The translations under genes were made by a program, and so were the position numbers. A stretch of DNA of 64,000 nt, from positions 5,788,581 through 5,852,580 of the forward strand of contig NC_007645.1 in the NCBI RefSeq assembly GCF_000012985.1. Direction: 5' to 3'. Positions 33,562 through 41,515 of the stretch are shown here, one piece after another. How positions within the stretch are numbered: position 1 is the stretch's first letter; each line of letters opens with the position of its first letter. Under the pieces are notes generated by a model that did no database searches, was not told the DNA's origin, and worked only from the letters and a program-made list of their open reading frames with translations. Origin of the DNA: Hahella chejuensis KCTC 2396 (lineage in GTDB: Bacteria; Pseudomonadota; Gammaproteobacteria; Pseudomonadales; Oleiphilaceae).

Positions 33562-34596
33562 ATGTCTGAGCAGCTCTCCTATAACCCAGAAGTGCTCCAA
33601 TTCTTTATCGAGGACGCAGCAGCGCTCTGGGATAGCTGGTGGGCGCAACGGCAAGAATCAACGCCAGACGAGTACTACATTGCCCAGCTTAAACAGCGGC
33701 TGAAACCTAATATTAAAGGCGTTAGGTTGCTGCGCGAATACGCCTGGGAAGAGCTTGAGGGCCTACTGGACAGTTCCCATGGAGGTGAGTATTTCGTGGG
33801 ATGCATGCTCTCTCTGGAGCCTTTCGACTTTAACCGATTTAAACAAATAGTCGATGCCGGCATAGAGTCGTACATCTTCTGGCATGCGTTATTAGATGCT
33901 TTGACATGGTCTCCCTCGCCAGAGGTTAAGCAGTTATGCTCTCGCATGGTGACCTCGGGTAAACCTGCCCATGCAGCTCTTGGATACTGCGCGCTTATGG
34001 CTATGGATATACAACCAAGCCTTTCCTGGAATGAGCTGATCAATGCCGCCCAAAAACAGAATAATGAAGTTGCTGTTCGCGGACTTTGTGAATACTGCAG
34101 TGCAGACGCGACATCAACATTGATCACTATGCTAGACCAAATGGAAATGAGCGAAAAAGCAGTCGTTCTGGAGCGTTTGGTCAAGCTAGGCGTACCAGCT
34201 GCATCACTACCTCTTGGGCAGTTTGTCTATGAGCCAGGCCCATACAGGGAAAGGCTACTAAAAATCGTTTTCCGGAATCTAGATGCAGACTCTGCAGACC
34301 ATTTAATGCGAGTGCTGCAATCAAAGCCGGAGCCAATACGCTCATGCTTAATTGCCGTGGGGGCAGCCAAGCGCAGAGACTTATTGCCCTGGGTGCTTCA
34401 ACAAATGGAAAATTTGGAACATGCCCGCATAGCCGGTTGGGCTGTAGAGCAAATACTAGGAATAGATTTTATGGAACTGGGTTGGTTGAACCAATCTGAA
34501 AGCTTGGACGAGGAATGGCTTAATAGCCCTGTTGATGCGGATCTGAATTGGCCAGATGTAGAGCTGGTGCGAAGAAGTGTTATTGATTACATATAA
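33562..34596 (+). CDS. TIGR02270-like HEAT-repeat protein of T6SS loci
   Basis: A 344-residue helical protein that starts 2 bases after the DUF4150 stop. WDSWWAQRQ, LERLVKLGVPAASLP and repeated 30-residue helical pairs (for example AALGYCALMAMDIQPSLSW and NLEHARIAGWAVEQILGID) match the TIGR02270 family, which carries HEAT-type repeats and occurs only next to T6SS adaptor and PAAR-like genes. The ATG at 33562 is chosen over the longer frame, which runs back into the DUF4150 gene. It ends 29 bases from the convergent defence operon. Confidence 0.8.
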   Translation: MSEQLSYNPEVLQFFIEDAAALWDSWWAQRQESTPDEYYIAQLKQRLKPNIKGVRLLREYAWEELEGLLDSSHGGEYFVGCMLSLEPFDFNRFKQIVDAGIESYIFWHALLDALTWSPSPEVKQLCSRMVTSGKPAHAALGYCALMAMDIQPSLSWNELINAAQKQNNEVAVRGLCEYCSADATSTLITMLDQMEMSEKAVVLERLVKLGVPAASLPLGQFVYEPGPYRERLLKIVFRNLDADSADHLMRVLQSKPEPIRSCLIAVGAAKRRDLLPWVLQQMENLEHARIAGWAVEQILGIDFMELGWLNQSESLDEEWLNSPVDADLNWPDVELVRRSVIDYI

Positions 34597-34624
34597 TATG
34601 AACTAGTACAGCCTAAATCAGACA

Positions 34625-36652
34625 TTAGTCATTTTCTACAGTTATTGCTAAAAGGAAATCTCTGGCGCGAGATATTGCCACATAATCTTCAAGCAAAGCT
34701 TTTCTTTCCGTAGAATTACCATTTAATATTACTGCAACAGCCTTGAACTCTAGTCCTTTCACTCTTTTTTTAGTTCCATATCGGATACCGGGAGCGGTTT
34801 CGCCAGGATCTTGCTTGTCTGCTTGTAGTTCATATATATCTACCCCTTCTCTGTTAAGGGAGTCGATGAAATATCTGGACCTGCTTGTTATGCAAATTTC
34901 ATGATCCTTTATATTACCTTTGCTTGAGCTCTTAATATCCACTATCCAGTTGGCAATCTCCGTGGCGGCTTGCTGAAATGATGTCACTTTTAAAACTCTT
35001 GGCGAAGCGCCTTTAAAAATAGACCTATCACCGTTAGTATTTGTTACTCCTTCGTCTAGATCGTCGATTGACAGTCCGGCTATTGTTGCATGAGCAAAGT
35101 TTCGAATTTGTTCACTCATTCTATAGTTAATTTTTAGACGGCGAGATCTCCCAATGACATTTATACCAGCATGGCGTAAAGATACTTGTGTGTTACTGTA
35201 TATCCTTTGATGTCCATCACCAACTAGGCACAAAGGGTTGGATGAGCTGCCATCAAGCTTGGACAATGACGCTACAAGACCAAGAGCAGTTAAACTAAAG
35301 TCTTGCAGCTCATCAACTAATACGTGTTTGTATTTTGGGTGCTGGCTGTTTTCAACTTCATTGAGTGCCATCCTTAATAATTCTTCGAAAGAAGCTATCC
35401 CTTCTTTATTAAGGAAAGCTTTCATCTCAACAAATATTGGCCAGAGAGATAACCTTTGAGTGCGTTTTATACGTGGTCGCCCCTTACGAAGAACTTCCAA
35501 ATACTTTCCTTCAGTCTCGATGCTCATCTTTTCTATAACTTCATAGAATTCATCTAAAATAAAGTTATGGGAGAACTCTGTTGTGACCGGCATGTCGCTC
35601 AAAAACTGTCTTAGCATAGAAGTGACAGTTTTATCATCTGATGTACGCAGGTTGAAGCTTGTCTTATGGCAAATATTCTTGGCTAAAAGATGTAAATTTA
35701 TTACATCAATATTATCCATATGCTCAGGAATCATTTGACCTAGCAAGCCTTTGATGGTTACTGCAAGGTTTTTTGTGAAAGTCGTAATGAGAATTTTTTC
35801 ATTAGGTTTAATCTGGCGGGCAAGCCACTGTGCTCTATGCATTAACACTACGGTTTTTCCTGTACCCGCTGCACCATTAACCTTCATTGGGCCTTGAATA
35901 TTCCACTCAACCAGTCTTTTCTGTGACGGGTGGAGGAACAATCTCCACTCAGCTATATCTCCTTGAAGTATTTCTCTTAAATGCTCTTCTCCTTCTATAA
36001 AAATGAGATTGGAGTAGTAAGTGCTTTCAGAGCCTGAGATTGTTTCGTGAGAAATTGTTGAAAGCTGAATTCCAAGCGTTTCCTCCATTGCCACATCAAG
36101 TGTTAAACCACAGGCAATACCATAAAGAATTTGTTTTGCTTCTTCTGGTAGGAAATCTGCAAGGCGTTCAAAGTCATCGTCGCACTTTACTGCTCGTACA
36201 GATGGAATTAGAACTTTCGGTATCCCGGCATAAAAGAGGTCTTCATCAGATAGTGCTGATAGAGGATACTGAGAGCAATTTTCGATTGACTCATCTTGTT
36301 CCTTGGATAAATTGATAATATCAGTGTTCAAGACATGGAAGTAACCGAGTCTTTTGTTTTCTAAAAATAGCTTATTCTTACACCACTGATAGGCCTCGTC
36401 ATGGTGATCTACATACACGACAATATACGTGCTGCCTTCCTCCGGAGCGATAAGAATTGCTCTATAATCGTCTCCTAAACGAGCGCTTCTAACTCTAGAG
36501 TCTTGAGCCATCTCTAATTTTTCGAGATTTATGCTTGCCTGAGTATGATCTTCTTCAAATTTACGAACAAGCTCAACCAGCTTTTTATGTACCTTCTTGG
36601 GTAGGGTCCTTGACTGAAATAATACATCCCGATGAAGAGCTAGTTGAGCCAC
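34625..36652 (-). CDS. SF1 (UvrD-like) helicase with RelE-like N-terminal domain
   Basis: A 675-residue protein, last gene of the defence operon. Residues about 8-100 look like a RelE/ParE fold: LPKKVHKKLVELVRKFEED, then SRVRSARLGDDYRAILIAP and YIVVYVDHHDEAYQW. The SF1 motor follows: Walker A VNGAAGTGKTVVLMHRA near residue 260, Walker B VLVDELQDFS, motif III CLVGDGHQRIYSN, LKINYRMSEQIRNF, RVKGLEFKAVAV and YVAISRARDFLLA, all intact. GTG start with CTGGAG 6 bases upstream. RelE-like domains on SF1 helicases may contact ribosome or nucleic acid; here the use is probably in defence. Confidence 0.82.
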   Translation of the reverse strand: MAQLALHRDVLFQSRTLPKKVHKKLVELVRKFEEDHTQASINLEKLEMAQDSRVRSARLGDDYRAILIAPEEGSTYIVVYVDHHDEAYQWCKNKLFLENKRLGYFHVLNTDIINLSKEQDESIENCSQYPLSALSDEDLFYAGIPKVLIPSVRAVKCDDDFERLADFLPEEAKQILYGIACGLTLDVAMEETLGIQLSTISHETISGSESTYYSNLIFIEGEEHLREILQGDIAEWRLFLHPSQKRLVEWNIQGPMKVNGAAGTGKTVVLMHRAQWLARQIKPNEKILITTFTKNLAVTIKGLLGQMIPEHMDNIDVINLHLLAKNICHKTSFNLRTSDDKTVTSMLRQFLSDMPVTTEFSHNFILDEFYEVIEKMSIETEGKYLEVLRKGRPRIKRTQRLSLWPIFVEMKAFLNKEGIASFEELLRMALNEVENSQHPKYKHVLVDELQDFSLTALGLVASLSKLDGSSSNPLCLVGDGHQRIYSNTQVSLRHAGINVIGRSRRLKINYRMSEQIRNFAHATIAGLSIDDLDEGVTNTNGDRSIFKGASPRVLKVTSFQQAATEIANWIVDIKSSSKGNIKDHEICITSRSRYFIDSLNREGVDIYELQADKQDPGETAPGIRYGTKKRVKGLEFKAVAVILNGNSTERKALLEDYVAISRARDFLLAITVEND

Positions 36653-36692
36653 ATATATCTCCAGGCCGAAGAAATAGATTTAAAATTATCAG

Positions 36693-38348
36693 TTATACTT
36701 TTTTTCTAGAGCTTGATTTTGCCCTTTTTGTGCCTTTTTTCTTGTTTGACTTAAGAGATATTAGTGAATTTATAAAGACGCTTAAAGTCTCGTCAAAATA
36801 GTCCTGTGACAGCGTTTCAATAGGGCAGGCAATTGCTTCCAGATATACAGAGCTGTTATCCATTTTTATACGTAAAACGTCTTTGGTTGAATACGATAAT
36901 TTGAGAAGCTCAATAGCCTTCTCTTTTGTCAGCCTCTCTTTTTGACTTTTCACTTTAAGATCGATGATCTTGACTTTCATCGTGACTAGACTGGCACCAT
37001 ATAGCTGCTGCTCTGCCAATGCGATCCTCGTGTTTTTTGGAAGCTGCATTAACAAGTCCGCTCTAAGTTTTAAAGCAATCCCTTGTTTATTGCTATTAAT
37101 GATGCTTGCAACTAACTTAGAGTTCTGCGCATATTCAACTAATCCCGGCTTTTCTAACTCTGTGCAGCCTTGGTCATTTTCCTCAACTGACGGAGATATG
37201 GTTTCTCTGATGCAGTCCAACATAAACTTTTCTCGCCAGTAGAGCTTGGTATTTACATCATCAGTGTCTCGGTATAAATGATCAAGACTTGCTTCTTTTT
37301 TGTTGATCCAACCGGAAATGATTTCACCATATAGAAAGAATAGGCCAGGATGATTAATTTTCTCTTCCGCTAATAATGAGGCATAGCCATAGTTCCATGC
37401 GGCAAAAAATCCAGCCAACCAAGAAACAGCTTCCCCTGGAGCGGAAGGACTTTCTTTCATCCTATTTATAGAATTTTCATCGGGATTCTGTATGTGAAGG
37501 AGTATGGCCCTAAGAACAATATTCTTCTCATCATTAAGCACAGGCATGTCACGAATACCTCTGCTTATATCCTTTACCATGGACGACCAAGCAGCTATAT
37601 CTTCTCTAGAGCTCAAATTGTCAGGAAGCGCTCGTACAAAATTATCTATGATCTGCTCTCTAACCCAGCTGCCATTGCCTTCATTTTCTATTAGTACTTT
37701 TAAATAGGTTGATATTATGGTAGGCGTAGTTGGGTCGCTTTTCTCAAATTGAGACGCAAGCTGGCTGGAAATAGATTCAATATTTTTTCTGAAGTCTGAA
37801 TTACAGTAGGCTTTAATTGTCTCCAATATTTCATTTTCTTTTTTATTGGAAAATATTAAATAGTTTATTCCTGCTATAGCTGAATCAAAATGCCTATACT
37901 TCTTGCTAAGCGCTCTTTGGTCAAGCTTTGGTAGAAAAAATTCAGCTCTGATGGTGCTATTTTCTATTAGCTTTGATTCAGGTAATGTATCGAATTTGAA
38001 AAGGCAAAAAGGAACGTTCTCGTATCCGCGACAAAGCAGGTCTTCGTACTCATCTTTGCTTTTAAAAAGTATTCTTGATACATCTGCTAGTGGTATTGAA
38101 CCAGCGTCTATTTCCGAATTATTTATCTCTATTAAAGCGGGTCGGGATAGAGGGGTGCCAGATTGCCAAACTAATGAAAGCTGATTTTCTTCAAAATTGG
38201 CAATTCCACCTTCACTAGTTTGACCAACTAAGTCTGGTACAATAAGCCCCTGATCTAGTATACGTAGTAGATGCCGCGCACTGGTCAGTAAGTAACGGGG
38301 TTTTGTCTCAATGCCGGAAAATAAGTCTACTGTGAGTGATTCTGCCAT
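36693..38348 (-). CDS. Unrecognised 551-residue protein of the DISARM-related operon
   Basis: I do not recognise a family. The N-terminus MAESLTVDLFSGIETKPRYLLTSARHLLRILDQGLIVPDL suggests a compact alpha/beta unit; a central helical region runs from about residue 150 to 400 (FLYGEIISGWINKKEASLDHLY); the C-terminus is basic (SNKKKGTKRAKSSSRKKV) and could bind nucleic acid. It overlaps the preceding helicase gene by 22 bases and the downstream helicase starts 40 bases later, so its role is tied to the two SF1 helicases. It might be a nuclease or scaffold replacing DrmC or DrmE, but no active-site pattern is evident. Confidence 0.7.
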   Translation of the reverse strand: MAESLTVDLFSGIETKPRYLLTSARHLLRILDQGLIVPDLVGQTSEGGIANFEENQLSLVWQSGTPLSRPALIEINNSEIDAGSIPLADVSRILFKSKDEYEDLLCRGYENVPFCLFKFDTLPESKLIENSTIRAEFFLPKLDQRALSKKYRHFDSAIAGINYLIFSNKKENEILETIKAYCNSDFRKNIESISSQLASQFEKSDPTTPTIISTYLKVLIENEGNGSWVREQIIDNFVRALPDNLSSREDIAAWSSMVKDISRGIRDMPVLNDEKNIVLRAILLHIQNPDENSINRMKESPSAPGEAVSWLAGFFAAWNYGYASLLAEEKINHPGLFFLYGEIISGWINKKEASLDHLYRDTDDVNTKLYWREKFMLDCIRETISPSVEENDQGCTELEKPGLVEYAQNSKLVASIINSNKQGIALKLRADLLMQLPKNTRIALAEQQLYGASLVTMKVKIIDLKVKSQKERLTKEKAIELLKLSYSTKDVLRIKMDNSSVYLEAIACPIETLSQDYFDETLSVFINSLISLKSNKKKGTKRAKSSSRKKV

Positions 38349-39691
38349 GAAATAGATTCCAATATATCTGTCTCATTTACTGGAAGATGAGTGAGGATAT
38401 CAGGTTTCTCATCTAGATGGGATGAGTATGTTAAGAATAGTGCGTCTCTGGCCCTGGAACACATTACATACATGTTCATTTTGAAATTGTCCAGTTCGCT
38501 ATTGTCTACTTGATAATCTTGTAGCTCAGGTAAAAAAACTATATCAAACTCAAGACCTTTACAGCTTTGATAGTTCAAAACTGTTACCGTTCCAACCTGA
38601 TCGAACACTAAGTCGTTGGGGTCTTTAGCCTCATCCTGGTTGGATGAGTATGTCTGCACGCTATAACGATCGCCTATCAAGGCCTCTAGCTTAGCTACAA
38701 CTTCCTTCCTTATGGAATCCCGTGGAACGATAACGCCAACTTCAGCGGGGGACCTCGAATTTAGGACCTTCACTATATGGCTGATTTGTCCATCCAGATC
38801 GGTAGAGCTAATTAGTAAGGGCTTATCTCCGTGCCGGTCAGGTAACAATGGACACCCTGTGGAGAGGCCTACGTAGAAGCAGTTTGCGAGTTTGGCTATC
38901 TGTAGAGTATTACGAAAATTCTTTGTTAGAAGAAATTCATTCTCTTTTGAGATGGATAGTTCTTCTTTAATATTATTCAACGTCGAGTTATTCTCAGTAA
39001 GTCTTTGATTTTCATCTGCTAGTATCGTTAAGTTTACGTCATTCAGCACCAGACTAACCCTTTTAAAAAAGTGATACATTTCCGGGGGGAAGTCTTGGCC
39101 CTCATCAACTATGAGATGTCCCCAATCGGTCAATGGGTACTCTCTCATTGGGTGTGTCACTAGTGATATGGACATTTTCTCCCAATCATACAGAAATGGG
39201 GCTAAGCGTGGAGGAAAAATAGATTGATCGCTTTTGTCGTTAATCCACTGAGAGAAACGCTGACCAATTTGTTGATGCAGTTCATGGCTTATCCACCATT
39301 TTTTTTCATAATTGTCCCATTGAGCTCCAAGTCCCTTCGCTGCCGCCTTTTCTTCGAAAGGACAGTCTAGGTATACTCTTCCTGGATAGGATACTTTCGA
39401 TGCTATTTTATTGGTTTTCCACCACTTGAATAACCAGCTATGGAGAGTACAGGTCTTCACAGCCTCTCCATCGACTTCAACTGCATTGGATGTATACTTT
39501 TGAAGTACTCTGTTGTACATGAGTACAGTTACGCTTCTTTTTCTTTTCAGTAATGTGCCCGCACGAAGAAAAGCGAGCACTGTTTTTCCTGTACCAGGAG
39601 GCCCGGAAATTAATATATTGCCGGACATTGGCGCATCAAGATAGATAGTCTCTTGCTCGTCACTGATCTGTCTAGAGTTAGGCATCCTCAT
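38327..39691 (-). CDS. SF1 helicase with DUF5710-like insertion
   Basis: A 454-residue helicase from the ATG at 39691 (the frame is open to 39766 inside drmB). Walker A LISGPPGTGKTVLAFLRA starts near residue 30; Walker B HLIVDEGQDFPPEM, TILADENQRLTENN, LTKNFRNTLQIA, YQSCKGLEFDIVFL and YVMCSRARDALFL complete the SF1 set. Residues about 100-140 hold an insert, RVYLDCPFEEKAAAKGLGAQWD followed by KKWWI, matching DUF5710 (YLxVPxxEKxxAKxxGAxWD). It differs from the other SF1 helicase of the operon in lacking the RelE-like part. Start overlaps drmB by 14 bases. Confidence 0.82.
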   Translation of the reverse strand: MRMPNSRQISDEQETIYLDAPMSGNILISGPPGTGKTVLAFLRAGTLLKRKRSVTVLMYNRVLQKYTSNAVEVDGEAVKTCTLHSWLFKWWKTNKIASKVSYPGRVYLDCPFEEKAAAKGLGAQWDNYEKKWWISHELHQQIGQRFSQWINDKSDQSIFPPRLAPFLYDWEKMSISLVTHPMREYPLTDWGHLIVDEGQDFPPEMYHFFKRVSLVLNDVNLTILADENQRLTENNSTLNNIKEELSISKENEFLLTKNFRNTLQIAKLANCFYVGLSTGCPLLPDRHGDKPLLISSTDLDGQISHIVKVLNSRSPAEVGVIVPRDSIRKEVVAKLEALIGDRYSVQTYSSNQDEAKDPNDLVFDQVGTVTVLNYQSCKGLEFDIVFLPELQDYQVDNSELDNFKMNMYVMCSRARDALFLTYSSHLDEKPDILTHLPVNETDILESISWQNHSQ

Positions 39692-41513
39692 GAGAAAAAC
39701 TAGTTCCTTCCGTTGCTCTGATTTGTCGGATTGTGCTTGTGAAATAGCCTTCGCCAGAAACGTCACCTAACAATAGCTTTCTGTCTAACAACAAGTTATT
39801 CATTGTACAGCTGGTTTCTGACACGAGAGAGCATGAGTGGCAGGCCGCCTTGTTAAGTCCCATCACTCCCTGTGTTTCCATTTCACTACACACAGGGTCG
39901 TTTGAGCACCAGCATGCAGTTTCTAAGGCAGCAGCAATCGTCGCATTTAATTTATCTACTTGCCCCTGCTGAACTAGTCCACCAAGACTGCCCTCAGAAT
40001 CTGAGTCTGCTGTATATATGAGAACTCCAGCCTGATTTTCTGCTGCGTATATACGCTCTCGTATGGAGCCACTGGAATAACCACTTTGAAAACTTAGCTG
40101 CCTAATCATCAAATGTGCGAATGTATGAATTAGAAGCAACCTAGGAGTTGGCGTGTCAAGATAGTTGACTTGGCCTTCATCATAACGCTTCTTTATCGGG
40201 TCAATTCTCGAACTAATAAAGTCAGCCTCTTTTCTCTCCCATTGTTCCATTTCTGACTCAGAGAATTGGAAAAATATCCCTTCACCGTATACTTCAATCG
40301 CTGGCAACCAGTTAATGTCATTATTCCCGCTTGGGCTGACGAGAGTATTTCCACCCGGATTCACCCTCTCGAACCCTAAAAATGCTCTTACTTCTCTTAG
40401 ACGGTCAAGCAATACAATTCGATCAAATTTTTTCTCTAAGTCCCACTGGGTGGCTTGATGAAAGCCATGCTCTACTCTGGCAGAAAACGTATTTTCTCTA
40501 TGAGACTCTATATTCTCGGATATAAGGAATGACCACTCTGCTTCTTGGATCTCATAGTGGTCTATAGGTACTTTTGTATCGGAGGGTGTCTGGTGACTTT
40601 CGTTACTTGCAGCATGTTCCAGGTCCTCTAATGTACAATTTTCTTCATTTGTAATTATTTTGGCGAGCAACTCAGCTGAGTTCTTGTCTATGCTTAGTCG
40701 ATTTATATATTCATCAAAAAGACTATTGCTTTTTATTTTTTCGGTTATTGAGCTATCAACTCTACTATTATCTATGGGGATATCTAATGCAGAGCGTACG
40801 ACTGGAAAATAAAGGTTACTGGCACCACGCTGTAGTACCACTGGAGTTGCAGTGCAAGTGCCCAATTGCATCTTTTGCCATGGCTGCCTTCCTGTACAAC
40901 TTAAGCCTATATTTGAAAGCGCACTTGGTGACGTAAGCATTTCGAAGTTTCTACTAGCTCCACAAGATTTACATTCAACACGTAAGGCATCTAAGCCGCT
41001 TCCTTTATTTGAGTCAGTGATAAAATAAAGATAGTTAGCCTTTGATTCACAATGATTTCCTTTAGACGCTGCATGGGCCCATATATCCCAGGGCACGTCA
41101 TCCAAATGTCCTTCCTCACATGCAACGACAAATCTCATTGGTACAAGAACACGCTTTTTGCACTTCTCATATGGGCAGGTTGGCTTATCTTCCAACTCGT
41201 CTTTTAATCTTTGTTGGCTACTTTTACCCCATCGCACCATGTGTCGGCAGTTTGGACAAAACATCCACTTTGGAAACCTAATGGCGCTTATCGAGTGCTT
41301 GTAATTGTTTGATCCATACTCCTCTTTGTGAGGTGGAGCTTTTAATTTCTTTCTTAACAGGCGTGTGAGGCGATCTAATTTGATGGCTTCAAGGTTTTTA
41401 GGCCATCCAGCCAAGTCGGTTAGTAGTAAGGACTCCTCTCCTATGTCTAAAATAGCGCCAGGCCCAAAAGGGGTTATCAATTGAGAGCTTCTTACACTAC
41501 GGTCAATAGCCAT
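39678..41513 (-). CDS. drmB: DrmB-like DUF1998 protein (DISARM core)
   Basis: A 611-residue protein with the DrmB layout. N-terminus VRSSQLITPFGPGAILDIGEESLLL is the family signature; zinc-type cysteines lie at FCPNCRHMVRWG, CPYEKCKKRV and VECKSCGAS; the DUF1998 domain near the C-terminus has GVLIYTADSDSEGSLGGLV, AACHSCSLVSETSCTMNN. In DISARM, DrmA and DrmB form a complex that loads onto foreign DNA ends. The ATG at 41513 is chosen because GGAG lies 6 bases upstream, just past the drmA stop; the frame is open to a TTG at 41525. Confidence 0.85.
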   Translation of the reverse strand: MAIDRSVRSSQLITPFGPGAILDIGEESLLLTDLAGWPKNLEAIKLDRLTRLLRKKLKAPPHKEEYGSNNYKHSISAIRFPKWMFCPNCRHMVRWGKSSQQRLKDELEDKPTCPYEKCKKRVLVPMRFVVACEEGHLDDVPWDIWAHAASKGNHCESKANYLYFITDSNKGSGLDALRVECKSCGASRNFEMLTSPSALSNIGLSCTGRQPWQKMQLGTCTATPVVLQRGASNLYFPVVRSALDIPIDNSRVDSSITEKIKSNSLFDEYINRLSIDKNSAELLAKIITNEENCTLEDLEHAASNESHQTPSDTKVPIDHYEIQEAEWSFLISENIESHRENTFSARVEHGFHQATQWDLEKKFDRIVLLDRLREVRAFLGFERVNPGGNTLVSPSGNNDINWLPAIEVYGEGIFFQFSESEMEQWERKEADFISSRIDPIKKRYDEGQVNYLDTPTPRLLLIHTFAHLMIRQLSFQSGYSSGSIRERIYAAENQAGVLIYTADSDSEGSLGGLVQQGQVDKLNATIAAALETACWCSNDPVCSEMETQGVMGLNKAACHSCSLVSETSCTMNNLLLDRKLLLGDVSGEGYFTSTIRQIRATEGTSFSHEDA

Positions 41514-41515
41514 TT

